DNA of 61,713 bases from Micromonospora sp. CB01531 (GCF_001905095.1 NZ_LWLS01000086.1:1-61713); one strand, 5' to 3'; positions 18,098 to 27,781 are shown, counted from the first letter of the stretch. Numbers and translations: made by a program. Notes: generated from the sequence alone by a model not told the origin.

Positions 18098-20043
18098 GGC
18101 ACCACCTCGGCGGTCAGGCCGCCCCGCGCGTTCAGGATCCGGCCGAGCGCGCTGATCGGGAAGACCAGCCGGTACATGCCGTAGTTGATGTAGAAGTCGC
18201 CGGGGAAGCCGGTCCCGGTGTAGTGCGGCTCGTCCCAGCCGCCGTCCGGCCGCTGGGTGTCGACCAGCCAGCGCACCCCGCGTTGGGCCGGCTCACCGGC
18301 GCCATGGCCGGCGGCGTGCAGCGCGAGCAGCGCCCAGGCGGTCTGCGACGCGGTGGACTCGCCCCGCCCGATCCAGGACGGGTCCCGGTAGGAGCGCATG
18401 TCCTCGCCCCATCCGCCGTCCGGGTTCTGGTGCGCGTGCAGCCAGTCGACGGCCGCCCGGATCGCCGGGTGGCCGGGCTTGACCCCGGCGGCGACGAGGG
18501 CGGGCACCACCGCCCCGGTGCCGTAGACGTGGTTGGCGCCCCAGCGGCCGAACCAGGAACCGTCCGGCTCCTGGGCCCGCAGCAGCCAGTGCACGCCCCG
18601 GCGGACCGGCGCGGTGCCGGCGAAGTTCTCCGCCGCCAGCGCCTCGACGATGTGCGCGGTCACGTCCGCGCTGGGCGGGTCGGTGACCTCGCCGAAGTCG
18701 CAGAACGGCAGGTCGCCGACGATCGCCCGGGTGTTGTCGGCGTCGAAGGCGCCCCAGCCGCCGTCGCGGCACTGCATGCCGAGCAGCCAGCGGGTGCCCC
18801 GCAGCACGGCGGCCTCCGCCGGTACGCCGGTCCGCCGCAACGCCATGATCACCTCGGCGGTGTCGTCGGTGTCGGCGTACCCGTCGTTCTCGAACTCGAA
18901 GGCCCAGCCGCCCACCGGGGTCTTGGGCCGGCGGATCGCCCAGTCACCGCGCACCCGGATCTCTTCCTTGAGCAGCCAGTTCCCGGCGCGTTCCAGAGCG
19001 GCATGCCCGGCCGGCAGCCCGGCGTCCGACAGCGCGGTGACCGCGAGCGCGGTGTCCCACACCGGCGACTGGCACGCCTCCAGCCAGCGGACCGGGCCGT
19101 CTTCGGTCTGCTCACGCACCGTGAACCGTTCCAGCCCGTCCAGCCCGGCGCGCAGCACCGGGTGGTCCAGCGGGTAGCCGAGCAGGTGCAGCGCCATCAG
19201 CGAGTAGACCCACGGCGGCTGGATCCCGCCCCAGGAACCGTCGGCCTCCTGGCGGGCCACGATCCACTCGGCGGCCCGGCGTAGCGCGTGCCGGCGCACC
19301 GGACCCCGGGCGATCCGCTCGTAGCCGCTGGCGACCCGGTCCAGCCGGTGCAGCACTCCGGCCCGCGACCGCAGTCGCGGCGGCCGCGACGCCGCCGTCG
19401 GGACGCACAGTTCGTCGACGCCGAAGCCGAGCTCCCGCACCGGGCGCAGCGCCCGGACGATGGACAGCGGGACGATGGTCTGCCGGGCCCAGCACGCGAA
19501 GTCGTAGACGTTGAACGGCATCCAGTGCGGCAGCAGCACCAGCTCGGGCGGGACCGCCGGCAGCTGTGACCAGGGCCAGTGGCCGAACAGGGCCAACCAG
19601 AACCGGGTGAACACCCGGCTCGCCGCCAGCCCGCCGCGCGCGCGGACGAACCGGGCGGCGGCGGCGAGATGCGGGGCGTCCGGCGTGTCGCCGGCCAGCC
19701 GCAGGGCCAGGTACGCCTCGATGGTGGTGGAGAGGTCGCCCGGCCCGCCGTGGAAGGTCGCCCACGAGCCGTCCGGGCGTTGCTGGGAGCGGATCCACCG
19801 CGCCGACTCGGCGGTCTGCTCGGCGGTCCGGATGCCGAGGAACTGCCGCAACAGCAGGTCCTCGGCGTCCATGGTGACGTTCGTTGCCAGGTTTCCCTTC
19901 CACCAGCCGGCGTCGTCCTGCAGCCCGAGCAGGTGGTCCCGGGCCCGGCGTAGCGCCGCCCAGGCCGGGTCGCTCGCGGTCCCACCCGCCGTGGTCGTCG
20001 GGCTGGTGGTGGGCTTCGGCTTCGAAGACAGCAGCTCAGTCAT
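18094..20043 (-). CDS. shc: Squalene-hopene cyclase
   Basis: This 649-residue protein has at least five QW repeats (e.g. EADGSWGGIQPPWVY, QCRDGGWGAFDADN, QEPDGSWFGRWGANH, QNPDGGWGEDM, QRPDGGWDEPHYTG). The protonating motif DTDDTAE is at 391-397, with Asp in the DxDD position. It cyclises squalene to hopene and diplopterol at the cytoplasmic membrane, and lies within the usual length range. The first 20 residues are a Thr-rich, possibly disordered tail. The start overlaps the stop of the polyprenyl synthase gene, and its end overlaps the HpnG/IspH start, so it sits mid-operon. Confidence 0.96.
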   Translation of the reverse strand: MTELLSSKPKPTTSPTTTAGGTASDPAWAALRRARDHLLGLQDDAGWWKGNLATNVTMDAEDLLLRQFLGIRTAEQTAESARWIRSQQRPDGSWATFHGGPGDLSTTIEAYLALRLAGDTPDAPHLAAAARFVRARGGLAASRVFTRFWLALFGHWPWSQLPAVPPELVLLPHWMPFNVYDFACWARQTIVPLSIVRALRPVRELGFGVDELCVPTAASRPPRLRSRAGVLHRLDRVASGYERIARGPVRRHALRRAAEWIVARQEADGSWGGIQPPWVYSLMALHLLGYPLDHPVLRAGLDGLERFTVREQTEDGPVRWLEACQSPVWDTALAVTALSDAGLPAGHAALERAGNWLLKEEIRVRGDWAIRRPKTPVGGWAFEFENDGYADTDDTAEVIMALRRTGVPAEAAVLRGTRWLLGMQCRDGGWGAFDADNTRAIVGDLPFCDFGEVTDPPSADVTAHIVEALAAENFAGTAPVRRGVHWLLRAQEPDGSWFGRWGANHVYGTGAVVPALVAAGVKPGHPAIRAAVDWLHAHQNPDGGWGEDMRSYRDPSWIGRGESTASQTAWALLALHAAGHGAGEPAQRGVRWLVDTQRPDGGWDEPHYTGTGFPGDFYINYGMYRLVFPISALGRILNARGGLTAEVVP

Positions 20044-21050
20044 CAGTGGTCCCGTCCGGTGGTGAAGGTGGCGATATCGGCGAACTCATCGCGCACGTCG
20101 TCGGGCAGGTCGAGCGTGTCCAGTTCCGCCCGCGCCCGCTCGGCCTCCTCCCACGCCCGCTGCGCGGTCCAGTCCCGGGCGCCGGTCGCCTCGATCAGCG
20201 CGCTCGCCCGGGTCACGTCCTCGTCGGTCAGCGGCTGCGGCGACCGGTACCGCTCGGCGAGCGCCCGGCCGGCCGCCTGACCGCTGGTCACCGCCCGGAC
20301 GACCGGGATGCTCCGCTTGCGGGCCCGCAGGTCCGACCCGACCGGCTTGCCGGTGCGTCGCGGGTCCCCCCAGATGCCCAGCAGGTCGTCGACGAGTTGG
20401 AAGGCCAGTCCGAGGTGGCGGCCGAACCGGGACAGCCCGTCGACCAGGCGCGGCGGGCCGCCGCAGAGGATCGCGCCGAGGGCGCACGAGCCGGCCAGCA
20501 GCGCGGCCGTCTTCTGCTCCGCCATCCGCAGGCACTCGTCGAGGGTGACGTCGTCGCGCCGCTCGAAGTCCAGGTCGGCTGCCTGCCCGGCGACCAGCGC
20601 GCGGATGTCCACCGCGAGCCGGCGGGCGGCCGGGCAGCCCCCGGGCGTCTCGACGAGCGCCTCGTAGGCCAACCCGACCAGGGCGTCTCCGGCCAGGATG
20701 GCCGGGCCGACACCGAACACGGTCCACGCGGTCGGCCGGTGGCGGCGTTCGGCGTCGCCGTCCATCACGTCGTCGTGCAGCAGGGAGAAGTTGTGCGCCA
20801 GTTCCACCGCGGCGGCGGCCGGCACCCCGGCGGCCGGCTCGGCGCCGGTGGCCCGGGCCGACAGCAGCGCCAGCGCCGGGCGCAGTCCCTTGCCCTGGCT
20901 GGCGGCGGGTGACCCGTCGGCGTCCCAGTAGCCGAGCTGGTAGCCCCCGACCAGGCGGTTGCCCGGGTCCAACCGGTCCAGCAGGGCACGGATCGCCGGC
21001 TCGACGTAGGTCTGGATCTGGTCCGTGCTGCGGCTGCGTGCGACGGTCAT
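20043..21050 (-). CDS. Polyprenyl (probably farnesyl) diphosphate synthase
   Basis: This 335-residue all-helical prenyltransferase has both Asp-rich motifs: DDVMD (93-97, in LLHDDVMDGDAERR) and the second in FQLVDDLLGIWGD. RRHRPTAWTVFG follows the first motif as in isoprenyl diphosphate synthases. Chain length should be C15 here because the operon downstream needs FPP for HpnD, but it cannot be fixed from sequence. It is coupled on both sides (ATGA with hpnE; stop/ATG overlap with shc). The first 35 residues are weakly conserved. Confidence 0.9.
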   Translation of the reverse strand: MTVARSRSTDQIQTYVEPAIRALLDRLDPGNRLVGGYQLGYWDADGSPAASQGKGLRPALALLSARATGAEPAAGVPAAAAVELAHNFSLLHDDVMDGDAERRHRPTAWTVFGVGPAILAGDALVGLAYEALVETPGGCPAARRLAVDIRALVAGQAADLDFERRDDVTLDECLRMAEQKTAALLAGSCALGAILCGGPPRLVDGLSRFGRHLGLAFQLVDDLLGIWGDPRRTGKPVGSDLRARKRSIPVVRAVTSGQAAGRALAERYRSPQPLTDEDVTRASALIEATGARDWTAQRAWEEAERARAELDTLDLPDDVRDEFADIATFTTGRDH

Positions 21051-22426
21051 GATGCGGCCTCCGAGTGATGTCGGGGCCGGGACAGGAGTTGGCGGGCGAC
21101 GATGTCGGCGGCGTCCTCGCCGCTGCGCACCGCGCCCTCCATCGTGTCCGGCCAGCCGGTGTCGGTCCATGCGCCGGCCAGTACCAGTCCCGGTAGGCGG
21201 GTGGCCGGACCCGGCCGGTACGCCCGCGTGCCGGGCGCCTGCCGGAAGGTGGCTTTCGGCTCCCGGGTCACGAACGCGTCGCGTACCGGGGTGTGCCGCG
21301 CGGCCGGGAACAGGTCGGCGAGAGCCTGGCGTTGTGCCGTCACCAGCTCCGCCGCCGGCCGCTCGAGTTCCGCGTCGGCGGCCGACAGCGACACCACCAG
21401 ATGCTGCTCGCCGGCCATGCCGGGCACTGACCGATCGAAGATCCACTGTGCCGGGGATTCCACGGCGGCGGCCATGCCGAGGTCGGTGATCCGGGCGGCG
21501 TAGCGCAGGTGCACGTTGACGATCGGCGCCGCGCCCAGCCGTTGCCATTGCTCGGCGGCGGGCACGGCGGCGGGCGGCACCAGCGACGCGGCGGCCTGGT
21601 GCGGCACGGCCAGCACCACGGCGTCAGCGTCCAGCTCGCTGTCGCCCACGCCGATCCGGAATCCGGTCGGCTCCGGTCGGATCCACCGGACCTTCGCCCG
21701 GGTGTGGACCTTGGCGCCGAGCCGGTCGAGCAGCCGACGGGCGGGCACGCCGTGCAGGTCGGTCAGCGGGACCAGGGGCCGGCCGATGTCACCGGCGTCC
21801 GCGGCCTCCAGCAGCCCGGTGCGGAACACCCGCGCCGCCAGCGCCAGCGACGCGTGGGTGCTGGGCAGGTTCAGGGCCGCCACGGTGATCAGGTCCCAGA
21901 GTCGCCGGATCGCCCGGCGGCTCTGGCCGTGCGCGGCGAGCCAGTCGCCGAAGCTGCGCCCGTCGGTGGCGGGCAGGTCCGGGTCGACGTGCCGCAGCGC
22001 GGCGCAGGCCCGGACGGCGGCGACCCGCTCGGCGGGGCTGAGCAGCCGGTAGCCGGCCAGGGCCGGTAGCAGGTGCGCCGGGGCTGGCAGCCGGCGGCGG
22101 GCCAGCACGTGCGGCCGCTGTCCCGGCAGCAGCACCGGCACCGTGAACCGCGGCTGCAGGTCGGTGCCGCCGGCCGTGCCGAGCCGGTCCAGCAGCCGCC
22201 GGTAGGTGTGGTAGCAGCGCAGGAAGACGTGCTGGCCGGTGTCCACGCTGAGGCCGTCGCGGCGGAAGGAGTACGTCGCGCCACCCAGCTCCGGCCGGGT
22301 CTCCAGCAGCGTCACGGACAGGCCGAGATCGGCGAGCCGGACCGCCGCGGCGATCCCGGCCAGCCCGCCGCCGATCACGCACACCGTGCCGGATCCGCCT
22401 CCCGGCTGCGCGGCCGGCCCGGTCAT
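21047..22426 (-). CDS. hpnE: HpnE, hydroxysqualene dehydroxylase (squalene-forming FAD enzyme)
   Basis: This 459-residue phytoene-desaturase-like flavoprotein has the N-terminal FAD motif VCVIGGGLAGIAAAVRLADL and the ribose-binding ETRPELGGATYSF. C-terminal LAGAWTDTGWPDTMEGAVRS is the family-typical FAD-contact end. HpnE converts hydroxysqualene to squalene, the third step after HpnD and HpnC. It overlaps hpnD by 4 bp (start ATG 22426) and the prenyl synthase by 4 bp. Confidence 0.94.
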   Translation of the reverse strand: MTGPAAQPGGGSGTVCVIGGGLAGIAAAVRLADLGLSVTLLETRPELGGATYSFRRDGLSVDTGQHVFLRCYHTYRRLLDRLGTAGGTDLQPRFTVPVLLPGQRPHVLARRRLPAPAHLLPALAGYRLLSPAERVAAVRACAALRHVDPDLPATDGRSFGDWLAAHGQSRRAIRRLWDLITVAALNLPSTHASLALAARVFRTGLLEAADAGDIGRPLVPLTDLHGVPARRLLDRLGAKVHTRAKVRWIRPEPTGFRIGVGDSELDADAVVLAVPHQAAASLVPPAAVPAAEQWQRLGAAPIVNVHLRYAARITDLGMAAAVESPAQWIFDRSVPGMAGEQHLVVSLSAADAELERPAAELVTAQRQALADLFPAARHTPVRDAFVTREPKATFRQAPGTRAYRPGPATRLPGLVLAGAWTDTGWPDTMEGAVRSGEDAADIVARQLLSRPRHHSEAAS

Positions 22427-23295
22427 GCGGAACGGCCGACGAGAGCGCGCGCCGCGACCCAGGCCTTCTCCCGGCCCGGCAACGACACGCGACTGCGGGT
22501 GACCGCCAGCGGATCGGCCGCGATCCGGGTGAGCAGGCGGCGGTAGATGCCGGCCATCGCGGCCGTGCAGGCGGCGCTGCGCCGGTCCAGCAGAGGCAGC
22601 AGCTGCAGGCCGACGTCGTACCAGCGCGCGGCGCGGGCGGCCTCGAAGCGCACCAGCTCCACCAGCCGCTCGGGTGGATCGGCGAAACCGGCCCCGTCCA
22701 GGCGGAGGGTGCAGCCGAACCGGTCCAGGTCCTCGGCCGGCAGGTAGACGCGGCCGCCGACGCGGTCCTCGACCACGTCGCGCAGGATGTTGGTCAGCTG
22801 CAGGGCTACGCCCAGCGCGTCGGCCAGTGGCGCGGCCCGGCCCGGCTGGGTGGCCCCGAACACGCCGAGGGACAGCCGGCCGATCGACCCGGCCACGCAG
22901 CGGCAGTACCAGAGCAGGTCGTCGAAGCTGTCGTACCGGCGGCCGGTCACGTCGGCGGCGCACCCGTCGATGAGCTCGTCGAAGGCGGCCAGCGGGATCG
23001 GCATCCGCGTCGCGGCGTCGCCGAGGGCGGCCAGCACCGGGTCGGCGCCGCTGTCGCCGGGCAGCCGGTGCAGGGCCGCCCGGGTCCGGGCCAGCGCGTC
23101 CAACTTCTCGTCGGGAGGCAGCGTGCCGTCCCCGATGTCGTCGATGCGGCGGGCGGCCGCGTAGATGGCCGACAGCGCCCGCCGTTTCGGCGCCGGCAGC
23201 AACCGGATGCCGTACGCGAAGTTGGCCGCCTGGCTACGGGTGATCTGCTCGCAGTGCCGGTAGGCGGCCTCGGTCCGGGTGGTGGTCGTGGTCAT
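22423..23295 (-). CDS. hpnD: HpnD, presqualene diphosphate synthase
   Basis: This 290-residue squalene/phytoene-synthase fold protein has the first Asp motif DDIGD (52-56) and the second in LTNILRDVVEDRVGGRVYLP. YGIRLLPAPKRRALSAIYA and SIGRLSLGVFG are family signatures. It condenses two FPP to presqualene diphosphate. The paralogue next to it, hpnC, has the more diverged second motif, which supports this D versus C assignment. ATG 23295 overlaps the hpnC stop (ATGA). Confidence 0.93.
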   Translation of the reverse strand: MTTTTTRTEAAYRHCEQITRSQAANFAYGIRLLPAPKRRALSAIYAAARRIDDIGDGTLPPDEKLDALARTRAALHRLPGDSGADPVLAALGDAATRMPIPLAAFDELIDGCAADVTGRRYDSFDDLLWYCRCVAGSIGRLSLGVFGATQPGRAAPLADALGVALQLTNILRDVVEDRVGGRVYLPAEDLDRFGCTLRLDGAGFADPPERLVELVRFEAARAARWYDVGLQLLPLLDRRSAACTAAMAGIYRRLLTRIAADPLAVTRSRVSLPGREKAWVAARALVGRSA

Positions 23296-24149
23296 CCGGC
23301 ACTCCGGACGGTGGCGGCCAGCCAGCTGCCGAGGATGTGCCGGCGGCGGGGCCGGGCGGTGACCGCCAGCGGGTCGTGGTCGGCGGCGGCCAGCGCGTCG
23401 AGCGTCGCCCGGCCGCCGGCCAGGTAGCCGCCGACCGCGAGCCGACCCCAGCCGTGCAGGGCCGACACCAGCGGGGCGCCCGCGTCGAGCCAGGCACGGG
23501 CCCGCTCCGCCTCGAACCCGATCAGCTCCCGCAGCTGGCGGCTCGCGGTGCTGCGGGCGAGGTCCGCCTCCGTGACCTCGAACCGTTCCATGTCGGCCGC
23601 TGGCAGGTAGACCCGGCCGCGGCGGTGGTCCTCGGCCACGTCCTGCAGGTGCTCGACGAGTTGCAGGGCGGTGCAGATCCGATCGGACAACGCGACGGTC
23701 GCCGGATCGGCCTGCCCGAAGACGTGCAGGACGAGCTCGCCGACCGGGTTGGCGGACAGGGTGCAGTAGCCGACGAGCTGCTCGAAGGTGGCGTAGCGGG
23801 TGACGTGCTGGTCGACCCGGTTCGCCTCGACCAGCCGGACGAGCGCGTCCAGGGGCAGCCGGCACTCGGCCACGGTGGGCGCGAGGGCGCGCAGCACCGG
23901 GTTCGGCACGTCGGCGCCCGCGTGGAGGGCGCGCAGTTCGGCCTCGACGTCGTCCAGGGCGGCGAGCCGGTCGAGCCCGTCGGCCAGCGGTTCGTCGCCC
24001 AGGTCGTCGACGTGGCGGGCGTAGCCGTACACCGCGAGGAGGTGACGGCGGTACCGCGCGGGCAGCACTCGGAGGGCGACCGGGAAGTTCTCCTGCGCCC
24101 GGGCCTGCTCCACCCGACGTATGTCAGGGGCGATGGCTTGTGGACTCAT
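23292..24149 (-). CDS. hpnC: HpnC, hydroxysqualene synthase
   Basis: This 285-residue squalene/phytoene-synthase-fold protein begins MSPQAIAPDIRRVEQARAQE. The region QENFPVALRVLPARYRRHL and DDLGDEP (DDLGD 48-52) is typical of HpnC, and the second motif reads LVEHLQDVAEDHRRGRVYLP. It converts presqualene diphosphate to hydroxysqualene. ATG 24149 is preferred because AGGAGAG sits about 8 bases upstream; a GTG at 24176 would add nine Arg-rich residues. It follows dxs by 40 bp. Confidence 0.93.
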   Translation of the reverse strand: MSPQAIAPDIRRVEQARAQENFPVALRVLPARYRRHLLAVYGYARHVDDLGDEPLADGLDRLAALDDVEAELRALHAGADVPNPVLRALAPTVAECRLPLDALVRLVEANRVDQHVTRYATFEQLVGYCTLSANPVGELVLHVFGQADPATVALSDRICTALQLVEHLQDVAEDHRRGRVYLPAADMERFEVTEADLARSTASRQLRELIGFEAERARAWLDAGAPLVSALHGWGRLAVGGYLAGGRATLDALAAADHDPLAVTARPRRRHILGSWLAATVRSAG

Positions 24150-24189
24150 CCCTGGCTCTCTCCTTTCTCTGGGCACGGGCGGCGGCAGC

Positions 24190-26043
24190 TCAACCGGCGA
24201 GCGGGGTCAGCCGGCTGCGGACGCTCGCCCGTACCCGCCGCGACGCGTCCCGGCTCCCGGTGCCGACCCACGACAACCGGCGCAGCACGTCCGCGCAGAT
24301 GCCGTGGGCGTCCAGGCCGTACTCGGCGAGCAGGTCGGGCCGGTCGCCGTGCGGTACGAACGTCGTCGGCAGGCCGAGGGCACAGACCGGCGTGGCGACG
24401 GCGGCGTCGGCGAGGCTCTGAGCGACGGCGGCGCCCACGCCACCGTCGCGGACCCCGTCCTCGACGGTGACGACGAGGGCGTGGTCGGCGGCCAGCACGG
24501 CGAGCTCCGGGTTGACCGGCCGTACCCACCGGGGGTCCACCACGGTGCACTCGACACCGCCCGCCGCCAGCAGTTCCGCCGCCCGCAGGGTGGGCCCGGC
24601 CATCGCCCCGACCGCCACCAGGAGCACCTGCGCAGCTGCCGCCCGACGCAGGACGTCGATCCCGGCGATCTGTTCCACCGCAGGGACGTCGTTGTCGACG
24701 CGGGCCTTGGGAAACCGCAGCACCGTGGGTCCCCGCCGCTCGTCGACCGCCTCCCGCAGCTCCTCGCGGAGCGAGGCCGCGTCGCGCGGGGCGGCCACCC
24801 GCAGGCCGGGCACCGTGCCGAGCATGGCCAGGTCCCACATGCCGTGATGGCTCGGCCCGTCCGGGCCGGTGATCCCGGCCCGGTCGAGCACCAGGGTGAC
24901 CGGCAGCCGGTGCAGCGCCACGTCGAGCAGGACCTGATCGAACGCCCGGTTCAGGAAGGTGGCGTAGACCGCCACCACCGGGTGTTTGCCGCCGAACGCG
25001 AGCCCGGCCGCCGAGGTGACGGCGTGCTGTTCGGCGATGCCCACGTCGACGGTCCGCTCGGGGTAGCGCGCCGCGAAGTCGGCGAGTCCGGTCGGGCCCA
25101 GCATCGCGGCGGAGACCGCCACCAGGTCCGGGCGGTGTCCGCCGATGGCGACGAGCTCCTCGGCGAAGACGTCCGTCCAGGTCCGGCCGGGGGACCCGAC
25201 CGGCTGCCCGGTGCCCGGATCGACCACGCCCACCGTGTGCAGCCGGTCGGCGTCGTCGGCCTCGGCCGGCGGGTGGCCGTGGCCCTTGTGGGTGACACAG
25301 TGCACCACGACCGACTGGTCCGACGCCCGGGCCTGCTGCAGCGCCGCTTCGAGTTGGGCCACGTCGTGCCCGTCGACGGGGCCGAGGTAGCGCAGGCCCA
25401 GCGCCTGGAAGAAGTCCGAGCCCGTCGCCTCCCGGGACCGCCCACCGGGTGACCCGGCCTTGGCCCGTAGCGACGCGAGATGCGCGGCCAGGCCGCCCAC
25501 GGTCGGCGCGTACGAGCGGCCGTTGTCGTTGAGCACGACCACCACCCGGCCGGGGGACCCGGCCAGACTGTTCAGGGCCTCCCAGGCCAGGCCGCCGGTG
25601 AGGGCGCCGTCGCCGATCACCGCGACCACGGCGCGGTCGGGGCCGTCGAGGGCGTACGCCCGGCACAGCCCGGTGGCGTAGGACAGGGCGGTGGAGGCGT
25701 GCGAGTTCTCCACCAGGTCGTGCGGCGACTCGGCTCGCCGGGGGTAGCCGGACAGGCCGCCCGACCCGCGGAGCTGGGCGAACCCGGCCCGGCGGCCGGT
25801 GAGCAGCTTGTGGACGTACGCCTGGTGCCCGGTGTCGAAGATGATCCGGTCATGCGGGGACCGGAACACCCGGTGCAGCGCGATGGTCAGCTCGACCATG
25901 CCCAGGTTCGGGCCGAGGTGCCCACCACGCCGGCAGATCGCCTCGACCAGGAACGCCCGGATCTCCCCGGCGAGCAGCCGCAGTTGCTCGTGGGTGAGCC
26001 GCCTGACGTCGTCGGGCTGGTTGACGGTGTCGAGCAGGGACAT
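24190..26043 (-). CDS. dxs: 1-deoxy-D-xylulose-5-phosphate synthase
   Basis: This 617-residue thiamine-diphosphate enzyme of the MEP pathway has GGHLGPNLGMVELTIALHRV (N-terminal), IGDGALTGGLAWEALN (TPP/Mg motif GDG...N), VDVGIAEQHAVTSAAGLAFG, LDRAGITGPDGPSHHG, and a transketolase C-domain. It condenses pyruvate and glyceraldehyde-3-phosphate. Two ATG codons adjoin; the second (26043) is better placed after GGAGAG. It is the first gene of the hopanoid operon, so it is probably a second, pathway-dedicated copy rather than the housekeeping dxs. Confidence 0.95.
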   Translation of the reverse strand: MSLLDTVNQPDDVRRLTHEQLRLLAGEIRAFLVEAICRRGGHLGPNLGMVELTIALHRVFRSPHDRIIFDTGHQAYVHKLLTGRRAGFAQLRGSGGLSGYPRRAESPHDLVENSHASTALSYATGLCRAYALDGPDRAVVAVIGDGALTGGLAWEALNSLAGSPGRVVVVLNDNGRSYAPTVGGLAAHLASLRAKAGSPGGRSREATGSDFFQALGLRYLGPVDGHDVAQLEAALQQARASDQSVVVHCVTHKGHGHPPAEADDADRLHTVGVVDPGTGQPVGSPGRTWTDVFAEELVAIGGHRPDLVAVSAAMLGPTGLADFAARYPERTVDVGIAEQHAVTSAAGLAFGGKHPVVAVYATFLNRAFDQVLLDVALHRLPVTLVLDRAGITGPDGPSHHGMWDLAMLGTVPGLRVAAPRDAASLREELREAVDERRGPTVLRFPKARVDNDVPAVEQIAGIDVLRRAAAAQVLLVAVGAMAGPTLRAAELLAAGGVECTVVDPRWVRPVNPELAVLAADHALVVTVEDGVRDGGVGAAVAQSLADAAVATPVCALGLPTTFVPHGDRPDLLAEYGLDAHGICADVLRRLSWVGTGSRDASRRVRASVRSRLTPLAG

Positions 26044-26317
26044 CATCTCTCCGTCCGGCCGGTCGTGCGCGAACCCAACGGCCACAACCCCGTCCGCCGC
26101 GGCGGGCCGGGCGTCGATCGCCCCCCGGCAGCGGGGCGTCGCACAGCCTGCTGCGGATGCGGTGATCCGGCCGTGGGTGGTGCGGGTAGCGCCGTGGGCG
26201 ATGGAGTCACCTGGAACATGTGCAAAACGAGCATAACCATGCTGATCACCCCTACCGCTTGAAATCGCTTCTAATGCCTCGCCCCGAGCGCGATGGCCCC
26301 GCCCGCCGAGCCTCCGG
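26044..26317 (-). promoter_or_regulatory. Leader region of the hopanoid operon with a palindrome
   Basis: These 274 non-coding bases lie between dxs and the end of the co-directional MFS gene. They are locally AT-richer (26215-26275) than anything nearby, a usual sign of a promoter in high-GC DNA. AGCAT-aacc-ATGCT at 26230-26243 is a perfect 5-bp inverted repeat and a candidate operator. The leader from there to dxs is long (about 185 nt). No conserved -10/-35 pair is assigned with confidence. Confidence 0.4.
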
Positions 26318-27781
26318 TCAGCCCTTCGACGCCCGGTCCGACTCCACCGCGGTGGCCACATCGATCGGATAGCTACGCCGAGCGGCGATCATGATCAGGC
26401 CGTTGGCCGCCAACGGGACCAGCATGATCAGGAAAGCGTTGCGCAGGCCGACACCGCTGGACTGTCCCCCCGCGCCGCCGAGCTGGTCGGCCAGCCAGCC
26501 GAAAATGGCCGGAGCTACCGCCTCGGCGGCAAGCCGCAGCACCGTCCGCAGGCTCTCCGCCCGCCCCCACAGCCGGCCGGGAACGATGTCCAGCCGGGCG
26601 GCATCCAGCGGCGGGTTCGCCACCGCGAGCGCGCCCGCGCCGAGCGCGATCAACGGGAGCGCCAACGTCACCGACGTGAACCACACTCCGGGTACGAACA
26701 GCAGCGCGGCGGCGACGAAACCGACGGCCGGCACGACGATGCGGACGCTGGTGTGTCCGCGGCTCAGCGCCCGGTCGGTGAGCCGGCCGGCGAGCACCGT
26801 GCCGGCCAGCGCCACCACCCCGACGACCGGCACGAGAGCGCCCAGCGCCGCCTGCGAGATGCCGAAATGACGCACGGCGAAGACGACGATGAACGTGCGC
26901 ATGCCGGCGAAGAAGAAGTAGCCCATCGCCGAGGCCACGATCAGCAACCGGTTCGTGGGGATCGCGAGCAGGTAGGCCGCCGCACGGCCCAGCGACCACC
27001 CCGCCGGATCAGCGGTCAGCACCCGGTCGCTCGCCGGCGCGACCCCGCGTGCGGCCACCACCGCCTGCGCCCGGCCGGCCGGCTGCCGCCCGGACTCCGG
27101 TCCGGGCTCGAACGCGCCCCAGCCGGCGCCACCCCGGGCAGGCTCGGGCAGCAGCCGCCACAGCGCCACCGACAAAACCGCACTCGCCGCCGCGAGCAGA
27201 AAGAACGCATACCGCCAGGAGTACGCCGCCGCGATCTCCCCACCGGCCAACAGACCGGCGCCAGCACCGATGAGCTCGCCGGCGAGGATCCAGCCGAGCA
27301 CCCCCGCACGCTCGGCGGGTGGGATGTAGTCGCCGGTCAGCGACACCACCACCGGACCGGCCGCAGCCAGCGCGGCACCGAGCAGCAGCCGGGACAGGAG
27401 CAGCCACCCGTAGCTGGGCGCGAAGCCGCCGACGGCCATGGCAGCGGCCCACAACGCGGTCGTGATCACCAACAGGCGCACCCGGTTGGTCCGGTCGGCG
27501 AGCACGCCCAGCGGCACGGAAGCGATGGCGCCGACCCCCGACGACGCCGTGGCCAGCAGCCCGAGCTGGGCGTGGCTGATGCCGAGATCCGCCTCCAACT
27601 GGTTCGCGGCCGCGCCGAGGGTGCCGGTGTCCGCACTGTTCAACGCGAGCGCCCCGCCCAGCAACAACACGACCCGGGCCCGACCGGGCCCGCCGAGCAG
27701 CCGGGCCGCCTCCCGCGCGACCACCTGCCCCGGCCCGCCGCGCCGGCGCCCGCCGTGGCTGCCCTCAGCCGGTCTCGCCAT
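26318..27781 (-). CDS. MFS transporter (Spns/major facilitator)
   Basis: This 487-residue protein has about 12 membrane helices in two six-helix halves around a long cytoplasmic loop (about 205-255). The MFS loop 2-3 signature appears as GVLADRTNRVRLLVITTALW (GxLaDrxxRrxv). SLTGDYIPPAERAGVLGWI follows helix 5. ATG 27781 lies just after an Arg-rich start. It is on the same strand upstream of the hopanoid operon but separated by a 274-bp AT-richer region. Cargo unknown; a lipid or drug efflux role is only contextual. Confidence 0.85.
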   Translation of the reverse strand: MARPAEGSHGGRRRGGPGQVVAREAARLLGGPGRARVVLLLGGALALNSADTGTLGAAANQLEADLGISHAQLGLLATASSGVGAIASVPLGVLADRTNRVRLLVITTALWAAAMAVGGFAPSYGWLLLSRLLLGAALAAAGPVVVSLTGDYIPPAERAGVLGWILAGELIGAGAGLLAGGEIAAAYSWRYAFFLLAAASAVLSVALWRLLPEPARGGAGWGAFEPGPESGRQPAGRAQAVVAARGVAPASDRVLTADPAGWSLGRAAAYLLAIPTNRLLIVASAMGYFFFAGMRTFIVVFAVRHFGISQAALGALVPVVGVVALAGTVLAGRLTDRALSRGHTSVRIVVPAVGFVAAALLFVPGVWFTSVTLALPLIALGAGALAVANPPLDAARLDIVPGRLWGRAESLRTVLRLAAEAVAPAIFGWLADQLGGAGGQSSGVGLRNAFLIMLVPLAANGLIMIAARRSYPIDVATAVESDRASKG

